A stretch of DNA of 64,000 bases from Castellaniella sp040276065 (lineage in GTDB: Bacteria > Pseudomonadota > Gammaproteobacteria > Burkholderiales > Burkholderiaceae_B). The notes below the pieces were generated by a model. It saw only the letters and a list, made by a program, of their open reading frames with translations. It searched no databases and was not told where the DNA came from. The stretch lies in the NCBI RefSeq assembly GCF_040276065.1, contig NZ_JBELOI010000012.1:1-64000 (forward strand), written 5' to 3'. Below, piece by piece: positions 16,990 through 25,702 of the stretch. Position numbers and translations under genes: made by a program. The first letter of the stretch is position 1; each line of letters begins with the position of its first letter.

Positions 16990-17997
16990 ATGTTGTCGAA
17001 ATTACGTCTGCTGTTCGATCGTTTCACGCTCATCCTGATCGTCGTCGTCATCGCCGCTTCGGTGGTTCCGGCGCATGGACTGGGTGCGGTGTTCTTTGAA
17101 TGGCTCACGACCGCGGCGATCGCCTTGCTGTTCTTCCTGCATGGCGCCAAGCTTTCGCGCGAGGCGATCATTGCGGGGGCCATGCACTGGCGCCTGCACG
17201 GCGTGGTGTTCCTCTGGACATTCGTGATTTTTCCAATTCTGGGATGGATGCTCCGGCCGGTTCTTTTGCCCTTGCTGGGCGAACCCCTCTACATCGGCGT
17301 CGTCTACCTGTGCGTGCTGCCGGGCACCGTTCAGTCGGCCATCGCATTCACCTCCATCGCCCGCGGCAATGTGCCGGCGGCGGTCTGCGCGGCCTCGGCG
17401 TCGAGCATCGTCGGCATCGTCATCACCCCGCTGCTGCTGCAGTTCATGCTGAGTGCCGACACGCAGGCGCTGGGCAATTCCTCGCTGCTGGGCGCCATCC
17501 TCAAGATCAGCATCCAAATCCTGCTGCCTTTCGTCCTGGGGCACTGGATGCGTCCGGTGATCGGTCCCTGGATGGCAAAGCACCGCAAGCTCGTGGTCGG
17601 CGTCGACCAGGGCTCGATCCTGCTGGTTGTCTACACGGCGTTCAGCGAGTCGGTCATCAGCGGCCTGTGGCAGACCGTGCCGCCGGATGCCCTGCTCATG
17701 CTCTTTGTCGTGTGCTGCGCGCTGCTGGCGCTGGTGCTGATATTGAATACTTGGAGCACGCGCCGGTTGGGATTCAGGCGCGCCGACGAGATCACCATCG
17801 TGTTCTGCGGTTCAAAGAAAAGCATGGCGACCGGGGTGCCGATGGCGCAGGTGCTCTTTAGCGCCGCGGCGATCGGGCCGGTCCTGCTGCCCTTGATGAT
17901 TTTTCACCAGATCCAGCTCATGGTTTGCGCCGTGCTGGCACAGCACTATCTGCGCTCCGCGCCGGATGCGTCGCCCGCAAGGCAGGCGGCGGTCTGA
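16990..17997 (+). CDS. Bile acid:sodium symporter family transporter (YfeH-like)
   Basis: A 335-residue membrane protein with about 10 hydrophobic helices. LLFFLHGAKLSREAI, VYLCVLPGTVQSAIAFTSIARGN, SASSIVGIVITPLL and FCGSKKSMATGVPMA are characteristic of the SBF-like CPA family (YfeH, related to human SLC10A7). The substrate is not known; an organic anion or ion is likely. The gene is divergent from the AraC regulator and ends 7 bp from the convergent diguanylate cyclase gene. Confidence 0.88.
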   Translation: MLSKLRLLFDRFTLILIVVVIAASVVPAHGLGAVFFEWLTTAAIALLFFLHGAKLSREAIIAGAMHWRLHGVVFLWTFVIFPILGWMLRPVLLPLLGEPLYIGVVYLCVLPGTVQSAIAFTSIARGNVPAAVCAASASSIVGIVITPLLLQFMLSADTQALGNSSLLGAILKISIQILLPFVLGHWMRPVIGPWMAKHRKLVVGVDQGSILLVVYTAFSESVISGLWQTVPPDALLMLFVVCCALLALVLILNTWSTRRLGFRRADEITIVFCGSKKSMATGVPMAQVLFSAAAIGPVLLPLMIFHQIQLMVCAVLAQHYLRSAPDASPARQAAV

Positions 17998-18004
17998 ACT
18001 GGGC

Positions 18005-19330
18005 TCAGGGCGCGGTCTCGATCCGGTTGCGACCGTTGCGTTTGGCGCGGTAGAGCGCGCGGTCGCTGCGGATCAACGACGCTTCCGCCGATCCGTCGAC
18101 GGCGTGCATGAGGGTGATGCCGATGCTCAGCGCCAGTGCGGCGCGTTCCCCCGATTCGACGACAAAGGGCGTGGCGGCCAGTTGGTGTTGCAGGCGGCGC
18201 GCGAAGGTTATGGCGCTCGTCATGCTGGTGCCGCGCAGCATGACGGCGAATTCCTCGCCGCCCATGCGCCCGACCAGATCGGCGGCGCGCAGCTCGCTGC
18301 GCAGGATCGAAGCGAAATGGCGCAGCGCCGCGTCTCCCGCGGCGTGTCCCCACCGATCATTGATTTGCTTGAAATGATCCAGGTCGCACATCAGGAGGGC
18401 GACGCAGTCGTCGCTGTCCCGCTGGGCAAGCCGGTCAAGGACGGTCTGGACCTGAGCCATGAAGTGGCGTCGGTTGGGCAGCAGGGTCAGGCCGTCCGTC
18501 GTTGCGGACTCGCGCAGTTCCGCCTCGATGCGCTTGTGCTCGGTCGCGTCGGTGATGAAGCCGTGCCACAACGTGCCGCCATCGGCCGTGCGCTGCGGCC
18601 GCGCGTCGGCCTGACGCCAGCATAGGCCCTGGCGGGGTAGGCAGACGCGGTATTCGAGATGCCAGGGCGTGAGGGCCGCGGCGCAGGTCCGCAGCGATTC
18701 ATGATATTGCGGCAGGTCCTCCGGGTGGATCAACGCATCCAGGATCCGCGCGTCGGCGGCCAGCGCCCAGGGCTCCAGCTCGTAGATCTCGCGCGCGCCC
18801 GCGCTGGCATAAGAGAAGCGCGCCGGGCCATCCGGCGGCATCCTGTACTGGAAGACCAGGCCGGGCACCTCGTTGGTGAGGTTCGTGATGAGGTCGGCGG
18901 TCTCGCGCAACTGATCGGACACCGTGCGCAGCGCCGTGATGTCGGTCGTGGTGCCGATCATCCGCAGGGGCGCGCCCCGCGCGTCGCGGCTGACGACTCT
19001 GCCCCGGCTGTGCACCCATTTGTAGCTGCCGTCCTTGCAGCGGATACGGTGCTCGACCTCGTAGGCGTCGGTGCGCCCATCGAAGTGGGCCTGGATCGTG
19101 GCCTTGACGTATTCCAGATCGTCAGGATGGACGCGCAGGTAGCTGTCGCCGATCTCATCGCCGATCTCGTGTTCAGCGTACCCGAGAATGGCCTTCCATC
19201 CGGCCGAGTAGCGAATCTTGCCGGCGGGCACGTCGCGATCCCAGATGCCGGTGCCGCTCTCGGCGATCGCCATCGACAGCGTTTGCTGCGATTCGCTCGT
19301 CAATGCATCGACCCTATAAGGTCCAGTCAT
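18005..19330 (-). CDS. PAS-PAS-GGDEF diguanylate cyclase
   Basis: A 441-residue cytoplasmic protein. The first PAS/PAC unit (about 20-125) has NPDDxxxVxx-like text (VHPDDLEYVKATIQ, DGSYKWVHSRG); the second spans about 145-270 (IHPEDLPQYHESL, FITDATEHKRIE). The GGDEF domain (about 275-440) has TDGLTLLPNRR, metal-binding DLDHFKQIND and an intact GGEEF active site. An RAAD inhibitory-site motif sits five residues before GGEEF. It is therefore predicted to make c-di-GMP with product feedback. No membrane segment is present, so the signal is cytoplasmic. It overlaps xthA by 17 bp and may be co-transcribed with it. Confidence 0.93.
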   Translation of the reverse strand: MTGPYRVDALTSESQQTLSMAIAESGTGIWDRDVPAGKIRYSAGWKAILGYAEHEIGDEIGDSYLRVHPDDLEYVKATIQAHFDGRTDAYEVEHRIRCKDGSYKWVHSRGRVVSRDARGAPLRMIGTTTDITALRTVSDQLRETADLITNLTNEVPGLVFQYRMPPDGPARFSYASAGAREIYELEPWALAADARILDALIHPEDLPQYHESLRTCAAALTPWHLEYRVCLPRQGLCWRQADARPQRTADGGTLWHGFITDATEHKRIEAELRESATTDGLTLLPNRRHFMAQVQTVLDRLAQRDSDDCVALLMCDLDHFKQINDRWGHAAGDAALRHFASILRSELRAADLVGRMGGEEFAVMLRGTSMTSAITFARRLQHQLAATPFVVESGERAALALSIGITLMHAVDGSAEASLIRSDRALYRAKRNGRNRIETAP

Positions 19331-20108
19331 ACTCGATGGTCAGGGGTGCGTGGTCGCTGAACCGTTCGTCCTTGTAGATCGAGGCCGACCGGGCCCGAGC
19401 CGCGATGCCTGGCGTGGCGATCTGGTAATCGATCCGCCACCCGACGTTTTTGGCCCAGGCCTGGCCGCGGTTGCTCCACCAAGTGTAAGCTTCCTCGCCG
19501 GCTTCGGGATACAGGCGGCGGTACACGTCCACCCAGCCCATGTCGCCGAGCACTTTGCTGAGCCAGGCGCGTTCCTCGGGCAGGAAGCCGCTGTTCTTGA
19601 GGTTGCCCTTCCAGTTTTTGAGGTCAATTTCCTTGTGGGCGATATTCCAGTCGCCGCACAGGATGAACTCGCGCCCGCTCTGGCGATGTTCGTCCATCAG
19701 GCCCGCCAGCCAGCCTTCGTAATGGTCGAGGAACCGGTATTTGGCGCTCTGCCGCTCGTCCCCGCTGGATCCGGAGGGTAGATAGGTGCTGACGATGCTC
19801 AGGCCGGGCCAGTCGGCGCGCAGGATGCGGCCCTCGGCATCAAATTCCGGGCAGCCCATGCCCGGAGTGACGGCCTCGGCATCCCGCGCAAGATACAGGC
19901 CCACGCCGCTGTAGCCTTTCTTTTCGGCGTGGTGGAAATGGCCGCTGTAGCCTTCCGGGTGCCGCAGGTCCTCGGCGAGGTCGCTGTCCTGGATCTTGAT
20001 TTCCTGTAAGCAGGCCGCATCGGGGCGGGTCTGCGCCAGCCATGGGCCCAGACCCTTGCGAAAGGCCGAGCGGATGCCGTTGACGTTCAGGGAGGTGATG
20101 CGCAGCAC
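19314..20108 (-). CDS. xthA: Exodeoxyribonuclease III
   Basis: A 264-residue AP endonuclease / 3'-5' exonuclease of base-excision repair. Motifs: SLNVNGIRSA at the start, LQEIKIQD (metal-binding Glu), CGDWNIAH (catalytic Asp/Asn) and SDHAPL at the end (catalytic Asp-His). The GTG at 20108 is chosen: GAGGAG lies 6 bases upstream, and family members begin right there (xLRITSLNVNG). An ATG 8 codons upstream lacks a site and would add a non-conserved tail. Confidence 0.95.
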   Translation of the reverse strand: MLRITSLNVNGIRSAFRKGLGPWLAQTRPDAACLQEIKIQDSDLAEDLRHPEGYSGHFHHAEKKGYSGVGLYLARDAEAVTPGMGCPEFDAEGRILRADWPGLSIVSTYLPSGSSGDERQSAKYRFLDHYEGWLAGLMDEHRQSGREFILCGDWNIAHKEIDLKNWKGNLKNSGFLPEERAWLSKVLGDMGWVDVYRRLYPEAGEEAYTWWSNRGQAWAKNVGWRIDYQIATPGIAARARSASIYKDERFSDHAPLTIEYDWTL

Positions 20109-20194
20109 ATGGGGCTCCTCGAGTTGGTTCAATCTTGAACTTTACCCGAACTGCGGGTGTGCACGGCGGTATGGCCCGTCCACCCGGAGGGGCG

Positions 20195-20992
20195 TCAACC
20201 GAAGCGAAAGCTCGAGACGGTGATGCCACCGAAGGCCCGGGTCTCGTGGTGAAAGCAGGTAGCGGCGTCCCCACCGGCCGCGCCCAGCGCCAGATGCAGC
20301 GGGATCAGATGGTCTTCTTGCGGGTGGGCGATACGGGCCGCGGGAGCCTGCTCCCAGGCGCACAGCGCCGCCTCGCGCCGATCGGCCGGCCCGTCGATCA
20401 GGACGGATTGCAGCCAGGCGTCGAATTGCGCCGAGGGCTCGGCGCCGTCCGGGCCCAGTCGACGCAGATTATGGTAGCTCAGGCCGCTGCCGACGATCAG
20501 GATGTTTTCACCACGTAACGGCGCCAGCGCCCGTCCCAGGGCGATGTGCCGGGCGGGATCGAAGTCGGCCTCGATCGAGAGCTGCACCATGGGGATGTCG
20601 GCCTCGGGCGCCATGACATAGGCGGGAACGAAGGCTCCGTGGTCGTAGCCGCGCTGTGCCTCGGCCTCGGCGGGGATGCCGCCCGCCCCCAGCAGCTCCA
20701 GCACGCGGCCGGCCAGGGCTGGGTCGCCGGGCGCCGGATAGCGGATCTGGTAGGTGTGCGCCGGGAAGCCGTAATAATCGTAGACCATCCCGGGATGCGG
20801 ATGGCTGCCCACACGCACGCCGCCTGGCGTCATCCAGTGCGCCGATACCATGAGGATGGCGTCCGGCCGGGCCGGCAGCGTGCCGGGGATGGCCGACAGC
20901 GCCGCGCTCAGCGGGCCGTAGGCCTCGCGGGCCTCGGCCATCCAGGGCCAGGGCCCGCCGCCGTGCGAGATGAAGTAGACGGGCTGGCGCAT
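20195..20992 (-). CDS. Extradiol ring-opening dioxygenase, DODA/YgiD type
   Basis: A 265-residue member of the LigB superfamily, non-haem Fe(II) or zinc enzymes that act on catechol-type substrates such as DOPA. Metal ligands are visible as ISHGGGP (about residue 10), VSAHWM (about 51) and the catalytic YDHGAF segment (about 118). Length matches E. coli YgiD. It lies 21 bp downstream of a DoxX-family gene on the same strand, a pairing common in Burkholderiales. The physiological substrate is unknown. Confidence 0.9.
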   Translation of the reverse strand: MRQPVYFISHGGGPWPWMAEAREAYGPLSAALSAIPGTLPARPDAILMVSAHWMTPGGVRVGSHPHPGMVYDYYGFPAHTYQIRYPAPGDPALAGRVLELLGAGGIPAEAEAQRGYDHGAFVPAYVMAPEADIPMVQLSIEADFDPARHIALGRALAPLRGENILIVGSGLSYHNLRRLGPDGAEPSAQFDAWLQSVLIDGPADRREAALCAWEQAPAARIAHPQEDHLIPLHLALGAAGGDAATCFHHETRAFGGITVSSFRFG

Positions 20993-21013
20993 GGCGATTC
21001 CGGTGTGCCGCCG

Positions 21014-21424
21014 TCAGTCCTTTTTGCCTCTCATGGCGTCGATGCTCCACGGGCCGGGGCCGTGGAGGAACAGCAGGAAGAAGACGAACGAAAACAGCAG
21101 GGCCGCCTCGCCGCCGTTGAACATGGGAATGAAGAAAAACCCTTTGGTGGCCACGTGGCCGATCAGGTAGGCGGCGGCGCCGAAGCCGGAAGCGATAAAC
21201 GCCACGGGCCGGGTGAACAGGCCGATCAGCAGCAGCACGCCCGCGATCAACTCGATCAGGCCGGCAATGCCGTACAGCGAAAAGAGCTGCAGGCCGTCGA
21301 ACATCGGGGCGTGCGGGATACCGAGGAGTTTGGCCGAACCGTGCAGCATCAGCATATAGCCGCTGCCGATGCGGATCAGGCTGGTGAGGCGGGGCGCCCA
21401 GGCGGCGCAGCAGGTATTGTCCAT
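21014..21424 (-). CDS. DoxX-family membrane protein
   Basis: A 136-residue inner-membrane protein with four hydrophobic helices: LIRIGSGYMLMLHGSAKL, LIELIAGVLLLIGL, VAFIASGFGAAAYLIGH and ALLFSFVFFLLFLHGPG. The GPGPWSID terminus is typical of DoxX/YphA proteins. The ATG at 21424 has AAGGA 7 bases upstream and is preferred over one at 21451. It is probably co-transcribed with the downstream dioxygenase gene; in other bacteria DoxX proteins are linked to redox homeostasis. Confidence 0.88.
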   Translation of the reverse strand: MDNTCCAAWAPRLTSLIRIGSGYMLMLHGSAKLLGIPHAPMFDGLQLFSLYGIAGLIELIAGVLLLIGLFTRPVAFIASGFGAAAYLIGHVATKGFFFIPMFNGGEAALLFSFVFFLLFLHGPGPWSIDAMRGKKD

Positions 21425-21607
21425 GGCGATGTCCTTTGTAAGGGCCGTCATGCCCGGTCTGGGCTGCGGATGAAACGCATCTTAAGAGAATCGATGCGGG
21501 AAATAAACAATTAAATTATGACTGAAAAACCATTCTGCCGGTGTCGCCGCCGGGACTGGCGGGAAATGTCGGATAATGACGGTTTTGCATGCCTAGAGGC
21601 CGCGACC

Positions 21608-22276
21608 ATGCCGGGAATCCAAGCCGAGGAGTTCGTTCATTTCGCTCTGGATCAGGGGGTGTTGAGGTTCGGTCAGTACAAGGTCAAGTCGGGGCGGCTG
21701 AGTCCGTACTTCTTCAATGCGGGCCTGTTCGACGATGGTGCCTCGGTGGGACGCCTGGCGCGGTTCTACGCCCAGGCGCTGGTGGACGCGGGCATTGGTT
21801 TCGACATGCTGTTCGGGCCGGCCTACAAAGGCATTCCCCTGGCTACCGCGACCGCCGTGGCGCTGGCGGCGCATCCCGCCCTGGCCGGACGGTCGGTGCC
21901 GTTCGCCTTCAACCGCAAAGAGGCCAAGGATCATGGCGAGGGCGGCACGCTCGTGGGGGCGCCGCTGGCCGGCCGGGTGGTGATCATCGACGACGTGATC
22001 ACCGCGGGGACATCGGTGCGCGAGTCGGTGGCGCTGATCCGGGGCGCGGGCGCGCAACCGGCGGCGGTTCTGATCGCTCTGGACCGGATGGAGCGCGCCG
22101 GTGCCGACAACGCCCTGTCGGCGCATTCCGCCGTGCAGGAGGTTGAGCAGACCTATGGCATCCCGGTGATCAGCATTGCCTCCTTGGCCGATATCTTGGC
22201 GGTGCTGGGTGGCGATGCCGGCTTGTCGGCGCATGGCGAGGCGCTCGCCGCCTATCGGGTGCGCTACGGCGTCTAG
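21608..22276 (+). CDS. pyrE: Orotate phosphoribosyltransferase
   Basis: A 222-residue enzyme of pyrimidine synthesis that converts orotate and PRPP to OMP. The PRPP-binding motif VVIIDDVITAGTS is near residue 120, and FGPAYKGIPLA and FNRKEAKDHGEGG are PyrE hallmarks. The ATG at 21608 is preceded by GAGG at a spacing of 8; the open frame extends further upstream but without conserved sequence. It converges with the methyltransferase gene, with only 5 bp between the stops. Confidence 0.96.
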   Translation: MPGIQAEEFVHFALDQGVLRFGQYKVKSGRLSPYFFNAGLFDDGASVGRLARFYAQALVDAGIGFDMLFGPAYKGIPLATATAVALAAHPALAGRSVPFAFNRKEAKDHGEGGTLVGAPLAGRVVIIDDVITAGTSVRESVALIRGAGAQPAAVLIALDRMERAGADNALSAHSAVQEVEQTYGIPVISIASLADILAVLGGDAGLSAHGEALAAYRVRYGV

Positions 22277-22281
22277 GCTGG

Positions 22282-22989
22282 TCAATCGGCGCGCCGGTAT
22301 TTCAGCAGGCGTCCCTTGTACCGGTGAGCGCCGGTCAGGCAGGGTGCCCGGTTCAATCGGACCTCGTCATACAGCACGAAACGATGTCGCGCCATGTGGC
22401 GATTGAAGGCCTGCCGGTGTCCGCGGTTGGCGTCGACGATCCATGCTTCCGCGCTGGGGAGCGCGTGGCGGTCGATGAAGCCGGCCAGAGCGGGCGGGGT
22501 GTCGCGCTCGTACAGCAGATCGCTGCCGATAACGAGGTCGTGCCGCCCCGTCAGGGCCTGTGCGTGCGGCGGCTGCGCGGACGGGGCATCCGGGCCCCAG
22601 TGGCCATGGCGATATCGGAGCGTCGGGGGCAGGCGGTTCAGGTGAAGGTTTTCGCGCAGAAAGGCCCCGGCGAGCGGGTGGCGGTCGCTGGCGGTGACGC
22701 GAGCCCCCCGACGGTGGCACACCAGGCTCGGCAGCGCCAGGCCGCAGCCGATCTCGAGTATTTGTTCCTCGGGGCGGGTCGAACGCAAGGCCAAGTGCCC
22801 GGCGAGATAGATCGCCGATGGCCATAGCAGTCCAAACAGGGGCCAGAGGGCGGAGCTGATGCCCAGTTGCGCGGCTTCGCCATCGGGGTCATGGTATTGC
22901 CGCTGGTCGAGCAGCGAGCGGATCAGGAGGTTTGCCGTGTTCGGGACGGTGACTTCCTCCAGCTTGATGCGATAGGGAACATGGGGCAT
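22282..22989 (-). CDS. SAM-dependent methyltransferase, family-16/ETFB-lysine-methyltransferase-like
   Basis: A 235-residue class I methyltransferase. WPSAIYLAGHL is followed by the SAM motif ILEIGCGLALPS and the acidic motif VTASDRHP, then DLVIGSDLLYERD, the arrangement found in METTL20/21-type and related protein-lysine methyltransferases. The ATG has GGAG 8 bases upstream. It starts 25 bp after the GH114-like gene and is probably the last gene of that operon, though it may be functionally separate. The substrate is unknown. Confidence 0.82.
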   Translation of the reverse strand: MPHVPYRIKLEEVTVPNTANLLIRSLLDQRQYHDPDGEAAQLGISSALWPLFGLLWPSAIYLAGHLALRSTRPEEQILEIGCGLALPSLVCHRRGARVTASDRHPLAGAFLRENLHLNRLPPTLRYRHGHWGPDAPSAQPPHAQALTGRHDLVIGSDLLYERDTPPALAGFIDRHALPSAEAWIVDANRGHRQAFNRHMARHRFVLYDEVRLNRAPCLTGAHRYKGRLLKYRRAD

Positions 22990-23014
22990 GGGTCGGCTCC
23001 AGGGGCGTGAGTTC

Positions 23015-23827
23015 TCAGGGCCAAGCGCTCGAGGCGATGGTCAGCAAATGTTTGTCGCCGACGCAGGGCACGATTCCGTGGGCGGCGATTTTCCGCATCA
23101 GCGCCGGGGCTGATGCGAAGTCGTCCGCCGGGCAGTAATCGATCGAAATCGCCGGCAGGTCGCAGGCGCGCGCAGCGGATGCCTGGTCGAGCAGCCAGGC
23201 CCGGTCCTGGGGAGGCACCTCGATGTATCGCTGGTGTGCTTCGTCCCATCCCTGGTACAGGGATTCAAAGGCCAGCGCATCGATGTTTGTGCCCAGCGCC
23301 TGCAAGAGTTCGAAGCCGCGGTTCACGATGATGACCGCCTCGGGAAATGCGGTGCGCAGGCTGCCGATGGCCCGCGACAGACCTTGGCGCTGGCGGTCGC
23401 GCGCGGCCGGGCTCAGCTCGAGCAGCAGATAGGAATCCATGGTGTCGAGGAAAAAGCCCCGATAGCCGGCCTGCCAGATGGGTGACGCGATGGTGTCCAC
23501 CAGGAAACCGGGCCAGTCCGTGGCGGCCTGGTCGATGATCTTGCCGCCCCAGGTGCCGTTGCGGCCGATCAGCCATTCGTCGGGCATGGCGTCGAAGTGT
23601 GGGGTGGCCTCCAGGACCTCGCCAATGCCGATATATCCCAACCACAGGGTGCCCGGCGGGCCATGGCGGGCAGGGCTGAACCCGTGGCCCGGCTCGACCA
23701 CCGCCACGTCGAATCCGTCCAGAGGACGGTCCTCATCGAGGGCGCCGTAGTAGAACACCATGCGCGGAAACGGCCGCGCCATGGCGGCGGCGAACGCCGA
23801 ACGCTCAGGAGAGGACTGCCGGTGCAT
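23015..23827 (-). CDS. GH114-like hydrolase (endo-alpha-1,4-polygalactosaminidase family)
   Basis: A 270-residue protein with the TIM-barrel pattern of glycoside hydrolase family 114 and PelA N-terminal domains: MVFYYGALD, LWLGYIGIGEV, GYRGFFLDTMDSY (catalytic-type Asp), VIIVNRGFELL, FESLYQGWD and ISIDYCPADD. Family members cleave galactosamine-containing polysaccharides. No signal peptide is evident from the ATG at 23827, which overlaps the glycosyltransferase stop by 23 bp. The open frame extends upstream inside the glycosyltransferase gene. Pairing with a glycosyltransferase suggests it processes the product of that enzyme, which is inference. Confidence 0.8.
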   Translation of the reverse strand: MHRQSSPERSAFAAAMARPFPRMVFYYGALDEDRPLDGFDVAVVEPGHGFSPARHGPPGTLWLGYIGIGEVLEATPHFDAMPDEWLIGRNGTWGGKIIDQAATDWPGFLVDTIASPIWQAGYRGFFLDTMDSYLLLELSPAARDRQRQGLSRAIGSLRTAFPEAVIIVNRGFELLQALGTNIDALAFESLYQGWDEAHQRYIEVPPQDRAWLLDQASAARACDLPAISIDYCPADDFASAPALMRKIAAHGIVPCVGDKHLLTIASSAWP

Positions 23828-24869
23828 TGGATGTTTCCAGGAGTCGGTCAAAGAACTGTCGGAAGTTTTCGGCTTTTCTGTCCCAGCTCCAAGCCCGAAT
23901 CTTGAGCAGGCCGTATTCCGAGATTCTGCGGATCCGGCCGGGCTCGCTTTCATAGTGGCGCCGGATGCGGGCCTTTAGCGCGGCCACGCTGCGTTCGGGC
24001 AGAATCATGCCGAACGGGTCGCCGTCGAATACCTGGGGCACTACGCCCACATCGGTGGAAATGACCGGAACGCCGCACGCCATCGCCTCGAGCACCGGGT
24101 TGGGCGTGCCTTCGATCTTGGAGGGGCAAACGTACAAGTCCAGCTTGGCATAGTATTCCGGCATGTGCTCGTGCGCGATCAGGGATTGCTGCCGATCGGC
24201 CAGTTCGAGGCGGATGTCCAGGCCCTCGCGCTGCAATTGATCGACCGCCGGCTTCAGAATGGTGTGCAGCCCCTTGAAGTCCTCTCCGCGCTCGCGGGAC
24301 CAGAGGGAGTTCCCCGCCCAGCCGATCACCATGGGGCGTTGGCGCGGCACACCGAAGCGGGGCGGTCCGAGGGGCTTGAATAGGCCGAGATCCACACCGT
24401 CTTCAGTCACGCCGTCCGGATTCGGAAAGCGGTCAATGTTTTTGTACGCGTCCATCAAACGCTGCGAGCTGACCGTGTAGCCATCGATGATGTCGTTGAA
24501 CAGCGGCGTGCGCGAGCCGATTTCCGCGTCTGTCAGGAACAAGTGGTCGTAGATGGAGGTGGTGATCGTCCGGTTACGCACGTAGCGGCTCAGGAAAGCC
24601 TCGTGAGATGCGAATCCAAGGCCATGGCAATAGTCCTTTGAAACACCCTGTGTCACTGCGTTCAGGAAATCGCGCCAGAAGAAATGCGTGACGGCGCAAT
24701 CGCGCGTCATCATCAGAACTTGCACGATGTTGTCGATGATTTCCGCCGGTATGACGCGGAAATCGAATTGATCACCCAAGTGTTTGACGAGCTGTCGGGA
24801 GATATTGGCGAAGGCCCAGGATTCCGAATCGATGATGAGCGCGATTTTCGGTTTTGCGGGGTTCGTCAT
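23805..24869 (-). CDS. Glycosyltransferase family 4 protein
   Basis: A 354-residue cytoplasmic GT-B enzyme. The N-terminal domain begins with IALIIDSESWAFANIS and contains VTHFFWRDF; the C-terminal half has the GT4 signature IEGTPNPVLEAMACGVPVIS (donor-binding acidic pair) and VIGWAGNS. It overlaps the upstream coiled-coil gene by 4 bp (ATGA) and the downstream GH114-like gene by 23 bp, so the three are tightly coupled. No other polysaccharide genes such as flippase, polymerase or sugar-nucleotide synthesis are nearby, so donor and acceptor are unknown. Confidence 0.87.
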   Translation of the reverse strand: MTNPAKPKIALIIDSESWAFANISRQLVKHLGDQFDFRVIPAEIIDNIVQVLMMTRDCAVTHFFWRDFLNAVTQGVSKDYCHGLGFASHEAFLSRYVRNRTITTSIYDHLFLTDAEIGSRTPLFNDIIDGYTVSSQRLMDAYKNIDRFPNPDGVTEDGVDLGLFKPLGPPRFGVPRQRPMVIGWAGNSLWSRERGEDFKGLHTILKPAVDQLQREGLDIRLELADRQQSLIAHEHMPEYYAKLDLYVCPSKIEGTPNPVLEAMACGVPVISTDVGVVPQVFDGDPFGMILPERSVAALKARIRRHYESEPGRIRRISEYGLLKIRAWSWDRKAENFRQFFDRLLETSNAPAVLS

Positions 24870-25153
24870 ATTCCTTGCCTGGCGATTGAGCGCGTCGCGT
24901 CGGTTGCGCCGAACCTTTCCCGCAGGAGGGCGTTCTCCCGCATCAGGAGGCGGATATTTTCCCGCATGGCCGCGTTTTCGGATTGCGCCGCCGACAGACG
25001 CAGGGTTTTATGCCGCAAGCGCTGTATTTCCTGTGTCAGGCGTTGTTTGAGCCTGTCGTTTTCCTGTTGCGCATTCACCTGGGCGGCTGGGGGCTGTTTA
25101 ATCGAAAGGAGTATTGCGCTCATGCTTGGATAGCCGTGCTGCCGGCTCCGCAT
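24866..25153 (-). CDS. Small coiled-coil protein, first gene of the glycosyltransferase cassette
   Basis: A protein of about 95 residues. The C-terminal 65 residues form a strong heptad pattern (QQENDRLKQRL, AQSENAAMRENIRLLMREN), a likely homodimeric coiled coil. There is no signal peptide or membrane segment. The ATG at 25153 is chosen for AGGA 7 bases upstream; ATGs at 25177 and 25123 are alternatives. Its stop overlaps the glycosyltransferase start by ATGA. Function is unknown; a scaffold or partner for the glycosyltransferase is a guess from coupling. Confidence 0.65.
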   Translation of the reverse strand: MRSRQHGYPSMSAILLSIKQPPAAQVNAQQENDRLKQRLTQEIQRLRHKTLRLSAAQSENAAMRENIRLLMRENALLRERFGATDATRSIARQGI

Positions 25154-25177
25154 GTCCGGTTCCTGAATATTCAACAT

Positions 25178-25702
25178 AATGAAGATGATTTACCCGCGGT
25201 CGGAGACCGCGTGCCGCGGGCAAGCGCCGTGGCGGTTGATCGGAGCGGCCTGTCGGCCAGGTTTCTGAGGGTGTGTCGCCTGGATTCGATGCGTGCCGGC
25301 TTTATACGGCGCGAATCCTGAAACGGGAGGGCACGGTGGGTACCGGTGCTGAATGAACGGCCCGGTGCGACGGGTTTACTCGGGCGGCTTTGCGACGCAA
25401 TGCCGGATGCTCATGCCGAAGATGCCATTCGTCGATCGGTCCGGTGCGGTCTTGGAAATCTGGCCGTGATTGTCATTCATCCGGTTCTTGAATAAGCGAA
25501 GAGAATGGCAATTTCCAGTCATGGCGCGATAAATGGATTTCCTCGGGGTGTTGGCTGAACGAAACGATATTCAAATTTAAATTGGGCGTGTGTTCCGCAA
25601 AAATGCTCCACCTATTATGTCATAAATAGGGTGGCCCGGCAAAAATCGATGGATTCACTCGCCTGGTTGTCCATTTTTATACTCAGGGCGCGAGGGTCGG
25701 GA
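25178..25702. other. ~525-bp region without a gene between gatB and the coiled-coil gene
   Basis: No reading frame here has a start, ribosome site and protein-like composition. The region is AT-richer than its surroundings near 25480-25680. It should hold the promoter of the coiled-coil/GT/GH114 operon on the minus strand, and it holds a terminator for gatCAB. The rest is unexplained. Confidence 0.6.
25599..25634 (-). terminator. Rho-independent terminator after gatB
   Basis: The arms CCACC/TATT/ATG (25608-25619) and CAT/AATA/GGGTGG (25621-25634) pair with two single-base bulges. On the minus strand the stem is followed within 4 bases by TTTTT (25599-25603). It lies 68 bp beyond the gatB stop. 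Confidence 0.7.
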
